Shown: positions 52,306-63,765, counted from the stretch's first letter. The stretch: DNA of 64,000 nucleotides from a cyanobacterium endosymbiont of Epithemia clementina EcSB (GCF_029919255.1 NZ_CP123991.1:2922434-2986433); one strand, 5' to 3'. The notes: a model not told the origin generated them from the letters alone. A program made the numbers and translations.

Positions 52306-53846
52306 TATTTCGTTTACTTTGACACTTCGTCAATTGAAAGTTGTTCTTTTACAGCTAATCTTATACCACTTAACCATAGGTCTTCATTCTAGGGTGATCG
52401 TTGGGACAAATGTTCATCAGCTTAACAAGTATATTTATTTAGTGGTTTAGAAAATATCAAAGGCACACTATTTGCTCGTAAATTCAGTATATTTACGAGT
52501 TTCAGAATCATAAAAGTCTAAAAAATTGTCTTTAGGGATAGCTTATTTTAATAATTTAATTGCAATACCTTAGTAGTTAGACATAAATAAGTAATGCTAT
52601 ATCAAACATTACTTAGAAATTAAATAAACTATTAATTTATACTATTTCTTGACCTAAAATACTTAACACTAATATCTCTATTGAGAGAAACTATTTTTAC
52701 ATTAAACTTTGTTTTTTAACATAGAATTTAATATTTTTTTATTTAGTTTAAATGGTTAAATTGTTATTTAAGTAAAGATGTTTATTTATATTAATAATAA
52801 TTTTTATTAAAAAATAATTATTTTTTAGAAAATTACAATTACCTAATATTGTAGCTACAAAAAAATCCTTAAATTATTATCTAATAATAGAAAAGCGTAA
52901 ATCAGATCTACCTTCTAACCCTAAATTTAGAGAAGGTTTAGTAAGTAAATATAGATAAGCAATCAGAAGTTATTTAACTCTAGTAAAGAGAAGTTAACAA
53001 AAAAGTCAGAAAAACTTAAATTTTTAAAAATATTCTATCTGAAATAGATTTTCAAATTTGTCATTAACTGGGTTAATTAAATAACCTTTAAAAGATAGAA
53101 TTTTATTCATAAATTTATCTTTTTTAGCCTCTTTTATAAGAAAGAATTATTTAGAGTTATTGTTGATTTAATCTTTCAAAGAAAAATCCATCCTCGGTCT
53201 CCAAACAGTTTAAAAATTAAATTTTGCTTTAATTAAAGAACAAATTAACGGTCATTTATGTTGACTAAAATTAATTGTAAAGCTAATTATTTGCTATAAA
53301 CTAATTTCTATTATTTATCATTTGCAAGTCTGTAAAAAACAGGACATTAACAGTATGAACAAAGTTATTATATTCACAATACGATTATTGCTGACTAGAT
53401 TAGAAAATGTTTTTTTTGCAACGAAAAAATATGTTCTGTAATGTTTAAAATTATTTAAAGGTCAGATATTTTAACCTTTAAATAATTTTAATGGTCATAA
53501 TATCTGACCTTCTCTTAAACGAAAAAATCATCTTCTTTCTCCAATAAATACTGTCAATCAAGGAACAGAATGACAATACTATTCAAATCTTTGATACAAA
53601 TCATATAGATCACAAAATACTTGAATCAAGATCGAGACGTGATTTTATATTCATAGCACCGAATCTAAACAAATGCTGCTCCTGGGATAGATCTGCTGCT
53701 TATTTGTCTATCCCCAAATTTTCTTTAAACTTATGTTGATTAATGTTGCACCTATATATCTTAATAATAAGACGGACATTACCCGCCCTATTATTCTAAC
53801 TTAAAGCTCCTTCTGGAATACCTAAAATATCTTCAATCTTGGGTAT
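52306..53846. other. AT-rich desert downstream of acnB
   Basis: About 1.5 kb, among the most AT-rich of the window, with no protein-like translation. Contains one strong inverted repeat at 53458-53511. Confidence 0.5.
53458..53511. terminator. 13-base inverted repeat downstream of acnB
   Basis: AAGGTCAGATATT (53458-53470) and AATATCTGACCTT (53499-53511) are perfect arms around a 28-base AT-rich loop. It lies about 340 bases past the acnB stop, far for a terminator, so it may be a relic of a vanished gene. Confidence 0.35.
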
Positions 53847-56426
53847 TTATTGTAACGGAATAACCTGTCCCTCGTCTTCAAAACCTTCAATTTTATTGAA
53901 ATTTAAATAACAATATAATTGACTAGAAAAGGGCTCAATTTTTTCTGTGATAATGGTCATGTATTCCTCAACTGTTGGAATTTTTCCTAACAAGGCACAC
54001 ACCGCAGCCAATTCTGCAGAACCAAGGTAAACCTGAGCCCCTTTACCCATACGGTTATTAAAGTTGCGGGTAGAAGTAGAAAACACCGTTGTGTTATCTT
54101 CTACACGTGCTTGATTTCCCATACAGAGAGAACATCCAGGTACTTCTGTTCGCGCACCAACAGCTGTAAAAATATCATAAATACCTTCTTCCCGTAGCTG
54201 TTTTTCATCCATTCGAGTTGGGGGACAAATCCATAGACGCACGTGTAAACCGCTATTTCCTCCTATTTTTTTTCCTTTTAAAATCCTAGCAGCAGCGCGA
54301 TAATGTCCAATATTTGTCATACAAGAACCGATGAATACCTCATTTATTTTTTTCCCTGAACATTTGGACATTAATTTAACATTATCTGGGTTATTTGGTG
54401 CAGCAACAATAGGTTCTTTTATCTCACTTAGATTGACTTCAATAGTATCTGCATATTCAGCATTTTTGTCTGCTTCCAACAATACAGGGTCTTTCAACCA
54501 TTGTTCCATTTTTTCCGCACGACGCACCAAAGTTTTAGAGTCTTGATAACCTCGCGCAACCATATTTTTAATTAGGGCAACATTGGACTGTAAATATTCA
54601 GTAATAGTCCCTTTTCCTAACTTAATAGTAGATCCTGCACAAGACCTTTCTGCCGTAGCATCTGTTAATTCAAATGCTTGTTCAACCTTCAAATCCGGTA
54701 AACCTTCCATCTCCATAATACGGCCATTGAAAACATTAATTTTTTTCTCTTTATCAACGGTTAATTTACCTTCTTGCATGGCTACCCAAGGAATAGCATT
54801 AACAATGTCCCGTAAGGTTACCCCAGGTTGTAATTCCCCGGTAAACTTAACCAACACTGATTCTGGCATATCCAAGGGCATCACCCCTAATGCGGCTGCA
54901 AATGCAACTAACCCTGAACCTGCTGGGAAAGATATACCCAAGGGGAAGCGAGTATGGGAGTCACCGCCAGTCCCTACTGTATCGGGTAATAACATTCGGT
55001 TTAACCAAGAGTGAATGATACCATCCCCAGGATGCAACGCAACCCCCCCACGGGTTGAGAAAAAGTCCGGCAACTCTTTATGAATTTTGACATCGACAGG
55101 TTTGGGATAAGCGGCAGTATGACAGAAACTTTGTAGAGTTAAGTCTGCATTGAATCCTAAACAGGCTAACTCTTTTAATTCATCACGGGTCATAGGTCCT
55201 GTTGTATCTTGAGAACCTACAGTCGTCATCATGGGTTCGCAAGAATCCCCTGGACGAACCCCGGGTAAACCGCAAGCTTTACCCACTATTTTTTGTGCTA
55301 AAGTAAACCCTGGTTTCTCCCCGTCTTCAATAGAGGGGAGAGGACGAATAAAAATAGTGCTAGGTTCAAGTCCCAATGCATGACGAGTTTTATCAGTTAA
55401 CGCGCGTCCAATAAGTAAGGGAATACGTCCCCCTGCGCGTACTTCGTCTAAAATGGTTTCAGGTTTAGGCATGAAGGTTGCAATAATTTTTTCTGCTCCG
55501 TTAGTAATTTCTCCTTTGTAGGGGTGGATAATGATAATGTCTCCGGTTTCCATCTCGCTGACATTGCATTCAATAGGAAATGCACCGGAGTCTTCAGCCG
55601 TATTGAAGAAAATAGGGGAAATTTTTCCGCCAATAATGTATCCTCCTGAACGTTTGTTGGGGACAAAAGGAATATCATTTCCAATGTGCCATAAAACAGA
55701 ATTGATGGCAGACTTACGGGAGGAACCAGTTCCAACAACATCCCCTACGTAAGCAACAGGATGGCCTTTATCTTTGAGTCTAACAATAGTTTCTATTCCC
55801 TCTGGGACAAGAGATTCTAGCATAGTTAAAGCATGTAAAGGAATGTCCGGTCTTGTGGTTGCATGAGGGGCAGGAGAAAGGTCATCGGTGTTGGTTTCTC
55901 CACAGACTTTAAAGACAATGACAATGATGGCTTCAGGGACTTTAGGTTTATTGATAAACCAGGAAGCATTAGACCAAGCATCGATGACTTGTTTAGCGTA
56001 GGAATTAGTTTCTGATAATTCTAAGACTTCATTAAACGCATCGAAGACTAAAATAGTTTTACTTAATGCGGTGACTGCTGCTGATGCTAAGTTACTGTCA
56101 GGAGATTTGAGCAAGCCGACCAATGATTGTACATTATAGCCCCCCATCATGGTTCCTAATAAGTCCACTGCTCCTTGAGGGGAGATTATAGGACAGGTTA
56201 TTTCACCTTTAGCCACCCCTGTTAAAAATCCTGCTTTAACATAAGCCGCTTCATCTACACCAGGGGGAATTCTATCTCGTAGTAACATTAACAGTTCTTC
56301 TTTGAGTTCTTCGGGAGGACTTTTTAAAAGTTTACATAGTTGCGAAGTTTGTTCTGCTATTAAGGGTAAAGGAGGAATTCCAAGTTTTGCGCGTTCTTCC
56401 GCATGTTTATGATAACTTTCTAACAT
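53847..56426 (-). CDS. acnB: Aconitate hydratase B
   Basis: Iron-sulphur enzyme of the tricarboxylic acid cycle that isomerises citrate to isocitrate. N-terminal HEAT-like domain (residues 1 to about 160) carries [21 protein letters not shown]-type motifs. The swivel domain follows, with [13 protein letters not shown] near 231. The catalytic domains carry [16 protein letters not shown] near 405, [18 protein letters not shown] near 478 and [13 protein letters not shown] near 501. The cluster cysteines are near the end, with [13 protein letters not shown] near 705 and [14 protein letters not shown] near 770. The length of 859 residues matches AcnB (about 865). Intact; its promoter region contains an 18-base palindrome. 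Confidence 0.96.
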   Translation of the reverse strand: MLESYHKHAEERAKLGIPPLPLIAEQTSQLCKLLKSPPEELKEELLMLLRDRIPPGVDEAAYVKAGFLTGVAKGEITCPIISPQGAVDLLGTMMGGYNVQSLVGLLKSPDSNLASAAVTALSKTILVFDAFNEVLELSETNSYAKQVIDAWSNASWFINKPKVPEAIIVIVFKVCGETNTDDLSPAPHATTRPDIPLHALTMLESLVPEGIETIVRLKDKGHPVAYVGDVVGTGSSRKSAINSVLWHIGNDIPFVPNKRSGGYIIGGKISPIFFNTAEDSGAFPIECNVSEMETGDIIIIHPYKGEITNGAEKIIATFMPKPETILDEVRAGGRIPLLIGRALTDKTRHALGLEPSTIFIRPLPSIEDGEKPGFTLAQKIVGKACGLPGVRPGDSCEPMMTTVGSQDTTGPMTRDELKELACLGFNADLTLQSFCHTAAYPKPVDVKIHKELPDFFSTRGGVALHPGDGIIHSWLNRMLLPDTVGTGGDSHTRFPLGISFPAGSGLVAFAAALGVMPLDMPESVLVKFTGELQPGVTLRDIVNAIPWVAMQEGKLTVDKEKKINVFNGRIMEMEGLPDLKVEQAFELTDATAERSCAGSTIKLGKGTITEYLQSNVALIKNMVARGYQDSKTLVRRAEKMEQWLKDPVLLEADKNAEYADTIEVNLSEIKEPIVAAPNNPDNVKLMSKCSGKKINEVFIGSCMTNIGHYRAAARILKGKKIGGNSGLHVRLWICPPTRMDEKQLREEGIYDIFTAVGARTEVPGCSLCMGNQARVEDNTTVFSTSTRNFNNRMGKGAQVYLGSAELAAVCALLGKIPTVEEYMTIITEKIEPFSSQLYCYLNFNKIEGFEDEGQVIPLQ

Positions 56427-57090
56427 TCAGTTGTTCTCCTGCGATTTAATTCTTTATGTTTTGATGGAAACTCTTAAGGGTGATACCCTTAAGGGTATCA
56501 ATTTTATTCTGTTATAATATAAATAGTTTTATTAAAAAATCTGTAAAATTGAGCTATATTTTTTTGTAGTAAAACATTACTGTTTAATACAACCAATTCT
56601 TATTTTTGAAAAGCTGAGTAATTTTGAGCACTTATTTTAACAATATTTATTAAATAGAGATGCTCATGTACAAATGATACAAAAAGTGGTAACGCTCACA
56701 TGTAACCTGACATGATTTTACGACACTGTTTTATGATATAAAATATCTACTCATATACAGTGGCAATCTGGGTATTTTTTTAAAAAAAATTAACTAAATA
56801 TCTTCAATTTTAAAAGGCTATTTTTTAAAAAAAACTAAATAATATAAATATTTGATGTTGTTTAATTTTTAAAGTAATTGATAACAATATCATAGAAATA
56901 GACTGAAGAAAAGTCACTCAGTAAGGCAGAATAAAAACTCGGTCTATAAAATAACTGCATTAATGTAGTAAAGCTTTTTGTGAAGAGTAAAAACGTGGTC
57001 CTGGCCACAACCACAAGCTAGTTAACAAAGATATTAAGTCATTGCGGCGGGCGGTATTTCATTTACTGATTACCTTTTGGGAAGTATTGT
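56427..57090. other. Divergent region between acnB and the dead argZ
   Basis: About 660 bases, AT-rich, without a gene. Contains the palindrome at 56482-56499 close to acnB. Confidence 0.5.
56482..56499. promoter_or_regulatory. 18-base perfect palindrome upstream of acnB
   Basis: GATACCCTTAAGGGTATC is a perfect palindrome 56 bases upstream of the acnB start, and a further CTTAAGGG lies just before it at 56473-56480, making a partial direct repeat. Such a symmetric site at a promoter suggests a dimeric regulator binding site. The regulator is unknown. Confidence 0.5.
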
Positions 57091-58626
57091 ATGATTGATT
57101 CGATTCGTTTTCTTATGTACGATCCCGACCATTATGACGTAGATTATGTTATTAATCCATGGATGGAAGGGAACATTCATAAATCAATCCGTAATCGTGC
57201 TGTAGAACAGTGGCAAAATCTCTACCGAATCATCAAAGATCGGGCAATCGTTAATCTAATGACTCCCGAAAAAGGTTGGCCAGACATGGTATTCACTGCT
57301 AATGTAGGGTTAGTTTTAGGTGACAATGTTGTCTTGAGTCGATTCTATCACAAAGAACGCCAAGGAGAAGAACCCTACTTCAAACAATGGTTCGAGAAGA
57401 ATGGTTTCACCGTGCATGAAATACCGGCCGATCTTCCCTTTGAAGGGGCAGGAGATGCTCTTTTTGACCGTAAAGGACGCTGGTTATGGGCGGGATACGG
57501 TTTTCGATCTGAACTCGACTCACACCCTTATATCGCCGAATGGTTGGATACAGAAGTCCTCTCTCTACACTTGATGGACGAGAGATTCTACCATCTAAAT
57601 ATTTGTTTTTGTCCTCTCAGTGGCGGTTATTTGCTCTATTATCCCCCTGCTTTTGATGCTTACTCGAACCGCCCTCATAGAGACGCGAATACCTGCACAA
57701 AACCGTCTTCTTGTTGAAGATCCTGATGCGATAACCTATGCCTGCAACGCAGTTGACATTAATTCAAGCATCATTATGAATAGAATTAGTGATGAACTCG
57801 AAAAACGTTTAACAGATGTGGGTTTTGAAGTTGTGCAAACCTCTTTAACAGAATTTCTCAAAGCGGGGGGAGCGGCTAAATGTTTGACACTAAGAGTAAC
57901 AGAATCGTCCTAAACTACGTTTACGCTAACCAACTTATCGAAAACTGTATTATTTAACTGCAAGGTTGTCTTCTCGATGCAGGGGTGATTGATAACCCTA
58001 TTAACTGAATTGTGGAAAATTTGGGCAGCTTCAAGATTATGAACTTTAATTGAGAAGTCGAACGCTGAAGTGCGAGAGTACTCAGTCCCTTGCCGTGAGA
58101 TCATATAAGAAATTATGATAGGGTAAATCGACTTCGGTGCAGTCGTCTATCCTCAAGAAATTTTTGAGGTTAATATGGAAATTGTGACTCAAGAGGTAGT
58201 CGCACCTGAGACTTTTATATCAGTACTATCTATCCCACCCAATTGTAGATTAAGTATGAATAGATTGGATTCAAACATTGATGGATGGATGCTGCTATTG
58301 TGGTTCAGTCCATCAAAATTGGAGCTATTACTAAATGTAAGTTAATACTGGATCTCAAAGTTGGCGATTACGTTATGGTAGAGGTCGATGGTATTCGTAC
58401 AGTCTGTCAAACCTAAAAAATGGAAACCTGCAGCACAAAATAGGAATTTATTTTGATAAGAGCGGGTGTCTCGAGTGAACGCTAGGTAGAATTGTTAGTC
58501 GAATTGTAAATGCATTAAATACGGTATAAAAATCGTAAATTTACGTTAAATCAAGGTAATACAGTGATTCATACTGATGTAATGAAATACATCGTCGAAC
58601 AAGCTCGGAACCCCTTTATGGGTTAA
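57091..58626 (+). pseudogene. argZ: Broken arginine dihydrolase/ornithine cyclodeaminase (ArgZ/AgrE)
   Basis: Remnant of the bifunctional cyanobacterial enzyme that degrades arginine to ornithine, CO2 and ammonia (N-terminal guanidine-hydrolysing domain) and onward to proline (C-terminal cyclodeaminase-like domain). The first 190 codons are open, with MVFTANVGLVLGD near residue 70 and PFEGAGDALFD near 116. A one-base gain near 57673 shifts the frame. The rest of the first domain continues open in the next frame, up to KAGGAAKCLTLRVTE with the catalytic cysteine, and stops at 57911. Beyond that, pieces such as LQGCLLDAGVIDNP, VEVDGIRTV and AGVSSER are scattered among stops, and the last part of the gene is missing. 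Confidence 0.9.
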
Positions 58627-59799
58627 TAAACAACGGTAATTTCCTGTAATCACCTCTTATAAGAAAATTTAATTATAAAATATATAATTTAAAATTCAGC
58701 TTAGATTTCTATTTTTGAGAATATCTATTTGTTTATCACGTGGCTTATTATTGAACAATTTTTAAACCTAAAAAATGATAATTATCATATCTGTTTTAGG
58801 TAATGTATATTTTTTTATAAAAAATGTGCTGGAAGATATCTAGGTGAGATTTGTATTTAAATTTAGGTTTAAAAAATCAGAAAAATAATTAATATTAAAT
58901 CTACCATAATTAAATATGTAGTGCAGAAAATAAGTAGCAGATTAAAATGATGTATAAAGTGTGAACAATTATTAGATTCAATTGTAAAGTACAATAATTA
59001 TTGTAAGCTTATTACAAGCAATTAAAATTATATATACCTAAATATATTAGACCTATTTAATAGTTAGATATAATATTTTGTTACTAGAATAGTAGTGTTG
59101 AATTGCTTAATGACGCTGATTTTATGATCTTTAATGTCAGAACAAGAAAATTACATAGAACCACAAAAAATATAGTTTTACTGATTTAAAACCAGAAATT
59201 AATAAATATTAATTAATAAACATTAATATATTAACCTATGAGTTCTTAATATCTAAAACAGCAGCATATTCTAATTATCTAAATTAGCAATACATATCTT
59301 TGCCTATTTTTTGCGGAAAACTGGTTAATTAACCTAACAAAAAAATAAGATATCTAATATTTAATAAACTTCATTATAATTAATATTTTTTATATATAAA
59401 ATTGATGTTTGACAAAAGAAATAAAAAGTAAATCAAGTTTGAATCATAGGTTTTTTTGAAAAAATCGCATACATATTAAGAATATTGATATATATAAATA
59501 AAAACAGCGTTAAACTGAAAAAGCGTTGGTATAGTTCAATAAAAAAAATATCTAATTAACCAAAAACTAAAATTGGTAAAATTAGGAATTTTTTTGAAGT
59601 TAAATAAAAGTTGTTGGTATCTTGTGATCTCAACAACCTCGGTTAAGTTTGACCACTCTATCACTGTGTCACTGCGTGACTTCATCAGTCCGTTCCCCTC
59701 TGATCCTTTCCAACTCGATCACAAAATGCGATAAAGTTAGCAGGATGAAACGTTTATTTTGGAACTGGAGTCTATATTTAATCAGGAGATTCAAATAAG
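58627..59799. other. AT-rich desert before psbI
   Basis: No gene on either strand; dense stops. A palindromic element lies at 58766-58801 and the psbI promoter presumably lies in the last 150 bases, where the composition becomes less AT-rich. Confidence 0.5.
58766..58801. promoter_or_regulatory. Nested palindrome downstream of dead argZ
   Basis: An outer dyad ACCTAAAA/TTTTAGGT encloses a perfect 14-base palindrome ATGATAATTATCAT (58775-58788). The core resembles half-sites of Fur-type operators, but it could equally be a terminator of the dead argZ gene. Confidence 0.35.
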
Positions 59800-59916
59800 A
59801 TGCTAACCATAAAAATTGCAGTTTATATAGTCGTTGCCTTATTCATTTCTGTGTTTGTCTTCGGCTTTATATCGAGTGACCCAACTCGTAACCCTAGACG
59901 GAAAGATTCCGAGTAA
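59800..59916 (+). CDS. psbI: Photosystem II reaction center protein I
   Basis: A 38-residue single-span protein of the photosystem II core. The sequence starts [15 protein letters not shown], has one membrane span, and ends [14 protein letters not shown], matching cyanobacterial PsbI along its whole length. An AGGAG ribosome site lies at 59784-59788, twelve bases before the ATG. The frame is undamaged. It is followed 131 bases later by the DUF3769 gene on the same strand, so it might survive as part of that gene's transcript. Its presence is surprising given the loss of chlorophyll synthesis genes in this window. Confidence 0.93.
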   Translation: MLTIKIAVYIVVALFISVFVFGFISSDPTRNPRRKDSE

Positions 59917-60047
59917 GCATAATTTGACTGTGTTAACTTAGGTGATTAAGACGACAGGGGCGAGGTACGGCTCGTCCCGAGCGTTCTTCTGCTGAGTCAC
60001 GCTGCAGGTAGCAATTGACCCCTTAAGCTTGATTTTTATCGAACAAG

Positions 60048-62582
60048 ATGCCCCCATTCGTTCCGCCACCTAATCCGCCCGCGCTAATCCAACCTATGGC
60101 CCTTGACTCCCAAGGCAATCGCCTGGAGATTCTGACTGAAGGATTGTCCACTCACCTCCTCCTTGGGAAACGTCCCCCCCTTATTTCTCAAATCCCAATT
60201 TTAATGTTCGAACCTCCACCATTGAAGTTGTCTGAAAAAATCCCAACGACAAAACCACCTGGAGTTATTGAATTTTATCTGTCTGACCCCAAAGAGATTC
60301 CTACTAAGTCTTTACTCCCTAATCCTTCATCTGAAGACAATAATGCTGGGGCATTAGGAGGTCCGATTTCTGTTGGTCAACCTTCTTCAACAAAAATTAC
60401 ATCAACAGCGGTTAATCCAGTTGTTGACCTAGTCTTTGGGCTAAATCGAAGTCATGACAGCCTCTCAAATACAGTCCATCGTATCGTTACCCGTAAACGA
60501 GGAGGACCAATACGAGAATTTAGGATTCTAACCTCTTCTACACCGAAAGGACAAGGACCCTCTATAAGTCAACAAGCATTGGAAATTATTCCTGAATTCT
60601 CACCAGAGCTAGATACCTCCTCAATTCCAGAAGAAGCCATAGGGGTGGTGGAATTAATTGCTGATCGTCAGGAATATGATTCTAAACAACAGGTAGTCTA
60701 CGCCGAAGGCAATGTGGTAATGCGCTTTGCTAATGGGGTTCTATTAGCAAAGCGCCTGCGCGTTAACCTCCCCGATCAATTTGTTGTCGCCGAGGGAGAA
60801 GTGGTACTTGAACGGGGAGAACAAACCCTACGCGGAGAAAAGTTTGAGTATTATTTTGTGCAGGATCAAGGGGTGGTCTTCAACGCCAATGGAGAGATTT
60901 ATCAACCTACAACAGGGAAAGACTTTTCGCCAGGATTACCCAACGATTCCACTAATGATCTTATTCCCAACCAAACCTTAAATGAACGCCTCGCGGTCAA
61001 TCAACCTCTACAACGAATCACCACTACTGAAGGGTTTCGTTTCGGAACTTCTTTTGATTTTGGAAAGGAAGCCTTAGGACTAGGAACTGATGTTTCTAAT
61101 TTACCAGCGGCCCAAGTGCCGCCTAAAGGAGGACAAATCAATCGCATCCGCTTCCAAGCCGAACGAATGGAATTTGATGGAGATGGATGGAGTGCCACTA
61201 ATGCTCGTTTAACTAATGATCCCTTCTCCCCCCCTGAGTTAGAAATTAGAGCAGAAACAGCAACATTTCGCAATATTGCCCCTTTGGTAGATGAAGTAAA
61301 ATTGACTAACTCACGAGTAGTGCTCGATCAAACAAATTCCTTTCCCACCCAAGATCGGTTGATTTTAGATCGACGTGATCGCCAACCTGGGGTAATTTCT
61401 TTTGGCTATGATGACCGCGATCGCGGAGGATTGTATGTGGAACGGGGCTTTAATCTAGTTGATAATGATACAGTCAGTTGGGAACTTAAGCCGCAATATT
61501 ACATCCAAAAAGGATTATTTCCAGACAGTATTACTACAGATAATCCCAATACTGATCTATTTGATGCGGACACAGACGACATTGATGCTATTAGTCCCCC
61601 AACATTCGGACTTATTAACAGAATTGAGGCTAACTTTAGTGAGAACACTAAATTATTTTCCCGAACCTCACTGACGAGTCTGGATTTTAATAACCGCACT
61701 GAAGAACATATCCGAACGAAAACCTATTTTGAACAGAAAGTTCCCTTGTTCAGCATGGATAATGATTTGCGGTTTGAATATAATTATCGTGAACGTCTCT
61801 TTAATGGCTCCTTGGGATTTCAAACTGTCCGGGATAGTTTGGGGGTGCTTTTCGTTTCTCCTCAAATTCCTCTCGATCAGAAAGGGCTACTGCTGCTGAG
61901 TTATCAAGCATCTCTGCAAAATGTCAATGCTGACACGGATCAACTAAAGTTACTTTCCCCAATTCGAGAGAATAATCGTGTTACCCTCTTTCGTACTCAA
62001 GGGGCTGCATCGGTAAGCCGACCATTTATGTTGTGGGTGGGGAAAGCCTTACCCCCAACTTCTGGAGAAGGGCTGCGTTACACTTCTACTCCTGTGCTAC
62101 CTTTTGTTCAGCTTTCCACTAGTGTGACAGGAGTGGCCAGTCTTTATGGTAATGGTGATTCTCAACCTTCGATTTCAGGCAGTATTGGAGTCTCAGGACA
62201 ATTGGGCAATTTTTCCCGTCCCTTTTTCGATTATACAGGGTTTAATCTTTCCTTTAGTCAGGCATTGCGCGGAGATCCTTCTCCATTTTTATTTGATCGT
62301 TTTGCCGATCTCAAAACTATCTCTTGGGCATTAACCCAACAGCTGTATGGGCCTGTACGCTTTGGAGTTCAAAGCGCTTTAAATATCGATACTGATGATG
62401 AAATTAACACGGATTTATTTCTTGAATATAGTCGCCGTACCTATAGTATTCTCCTCCGTTACAATAGCCGTCTTCAAGTAGGTTCTATCAGCTTACGAAT
62501 TAGCGACTTTAATTGGAGTGGTGATCCAGGTCCATTTGATGGGACGGGAATTCGTCCAGTTATTCAAGGAGTTCCTCGCTAA
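60048..62582 (+). CDS. DUF3769 LptD/OstA-like outer-membrane protein
   Basis: An 844-residue cyanobacterial protein of the DUF3769 family, which has an organic-solvent-tolerance (LptA/OstA-like) domain and a C-terminal beta-barrel. It probably helps place lipopolysaccharide in the outer membrane. The first about 200 residues are proline-rich. The OstA-type repeat region follows (VVELIADRQEYDSKQQVVYA near 208, FVVAEGEVVLERGEQTLRGE near 246), then a barrel with alternating strands to the C-terminal residues. No classical signal peptide is visible at this start, as in my recollection of relatives. A perfect 13-base hairpin is embedded in the coding sequence at 60722-60755. Confidence 0.85.
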   Translation: MPPFVPPPNPPALIQPMALDSQGNRLEILTEGLSTHLLLGKRPPLISQIPILMFEPPPLKLSEKIPTTKPPGVIEFYLSDPKEIPTKSLLPNPSSEDNNAGALGGPISVGQPSSTKITSTAVNPVVDLVFGLNRSHDSLSNTVHRIVTRKRGGPIREFRILTSSTPKGQGPSISQQALEIIPEFSPELDTSSIPEEAIGVVELIADRQEYDSKQQVVYAEGNVVMRFANGVLLAKRLRVNLPDQFVVAEGEVVLERGEQTLRGEKFEYYFVQDQGVVFNANGEIYQPTTGKDFSPGLPNDSTNDLIPNQTLNERLAVNQPLQRITTTEGFRFGTSFDFGKEALGLGTDVSNLPAAQVPPKGGQINRIRFQAERMEFDGDGWSATNARLTNDPFSPPELEIRAETATFRNIAPLVDEVKLTNSRVVLDQTNSFPTQDRLILDRRDRQPGVISFGYDDRDRGGLYVERGFNLVDNDTVSWELKPQYYIQKGLFPDSITTDNPNTDLFDADTDDIDAISPPTFGLINRIEANFSENTKLFSRTSLTSLDFNNRTEEHIRTKTYFEQKVPLFSMDNDLRFEYNYRERLFNGSLGFQTVRDSLGVLFVSPQIPLDQKGLLLLSYQASLQNVNADTDQLKLLSPIRENNRVTLFRTQGAASVSRPFMLWVGKALPPTSGEGLRYTSTPVLPFVQLSTSVTGVASLYGNGDSQPSISGSIGVSGQLGNFSRPFFDYTGFNLSFSQALRGDPSPFLFDRFADLKTISWALTQQLYGPVRFGVQSALNIDTDDEINTDLFLEYSRRTYSILLRYNSRLQVGSISLRISDFNWSGDPGPFDGTGIRPVIQGVPR

Positions 62583-62851
62583 TACTTTTCACTTTCAGTG
62601 TGTTTATGATGATCAAAAAGTTTTGTCATGAGATTTTTCTAGAGGTGTCGTGTCTGAATCAAATTATGCTAAGCTGAGCATTCTAACTTGATTTATAGCT
62701 ATAGAATCAAATGCTCAATTAAGTTTAATCAATGAGATTCTAACCTTAGAAAGACTTAACATTACCCATTATCACATTTTAAATGAGATTAAGAGGGGAA
62801 CTGATATCAATATGTGAGTCACAATTTACTCTATATGAGATGAGAGCCCCA

Positions 62852-62868
62852 GGTGGGCATTGCCCACC
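62852..62868. terminator. GGTGGGC hairpin between convergent genes
   Basis: A perfect seven-base stem GGTGGGC/GCCCACC with an ATT loop, followed by CTAC. This matches a repeated hairpin common in cyanobacterial intergenic DNA. It sits between the DUF3769 gene and the sigma factor gene, both ending towards it. The 270 bases before it (62583-62851) hold no gene. Confidence 0.5.
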
Positions 62869-62880
62869 CTACAATGCTGT

Positions 62881-63765
62881 TCATCCTGTTAATTCTTGAA
62901 AGGGAACGGCTTTCCGTTTTAAGGTTCTCATGGCTCGATTGTTTAATTGTCGTACTCTTTCATGGCTTAACCCGCATTGTTGGCCAATTTCTTTGTAACT
63001 CATTCGTCTTCCATTTTGTAAACCATAACGTAAAGTGATAATTTCTCTCTGACTAGGAGGTAGATTGTTTAATAATTCATCAATTTTTGATTCAAGTTCT
63101 TTTTTATTTACAAAATCATTTGGTGATCTTGTTTCATCGGGTAGAATATCTTCTAATTCTGTATTATGTTCGTCCAGAACAATGTTTAAACTACGAGAGT
63201 TCGTTTTATAAGCAGCTTGGCTGACAGTTCGTAATTTCTCTAGAGGAATTTCTAGCTTTTGAGCTATTTCTTCTTCGGTAGGTTTCCGTCCTAATTCAAC
63301 AGAAAGTTCCCGCAGTGTTTTCTTGATTTTATTGAGACTATCGGTGATATGAATAGGAAGACGAATGGTTCGTGCTTGTTGAGCAATCGCTCGTGTAATA
63401 GCTTGACGAATCCACCAATAAGCATAGGTAGAAAATTTATAACCCCGATCAGGATCAAATTTTTCAACCCCTTGCATTAACCCAATACTTCCTTCTTGAA
63501 CTAAATCTAATAAAGATAATCCACGGTTTTGATACTTTTTAGCGATAGAAACCACTAAACGCAAGTTGGCTTTAACCATTTTTTGCTTAGCTTGTTCTCC
63601 TCTGTTGACTGTTTTTTGTTCTTCCGGAGTTAATTTTTCTTTGTCTAAAAAATACACCATTTCTTTCACCTGAGAAGCGAGGTTAAATTCCTCTTCAGGA
63701 CTTAGTAAAGGGGTTCGTCCAATTTCTTGCAAATAGATACGGATGCTGTCAATTGATTTAGCCAT
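62881..63765 (-). CDS. Group 2 sigma-70 factor
   Basis: RNA polymerase sigma factor of the cyanobacterial group 2 type. Region 1.2 is at residues about 6-35 ([19 protein letters not shown]). Region 2 spans about 70-140 with [30 protein letters not shown] and [19 protein letters not shown] (the -10 recognition and melting region). Region 3 follows and region 4 is at about 235-290, with LRYGLQNGR and [17 protein letters not shown] in the -35 recognition helix. The 294 residues are short of a primary RpoD because regions 1.1 and the long spacer are absent. Which Sig letter it corresponds to is not determined. Confidence 0.93.
   Translation of the reverse strand: MAKSIDSIRIYLQEIGRTPLLSPEEEFNLASQVKEMVYFLDKEKLTPEEQKTVNRGEQAKQKMVKANLRLVVSIAKKYQNRGLSLLDLVQEGSIGLMQGVEKFDPDRGYKFSTYAYWWIRQAITRAIAQQARTIRLPIHITDSLNKIKKTLRELSVELGRKPTEEEIAQKLEIPLEKLRTVSQAAYKTNSRSLNIVLDEHNTELEDILPDETRSPNDFVNKKELESKIDELLNNLPPSQREIITLRYGLQNGRRMSYKEIGQQCGLSHERVRQLNNRAMRTLKRKAVPFQELTG

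Noticed and set aside
61417-61424. HIP1 octamer GCGATCGC
   Set aside because: A single copy was noticed; the motif is a general cyanobacterial feature and one copy says nothing about function.
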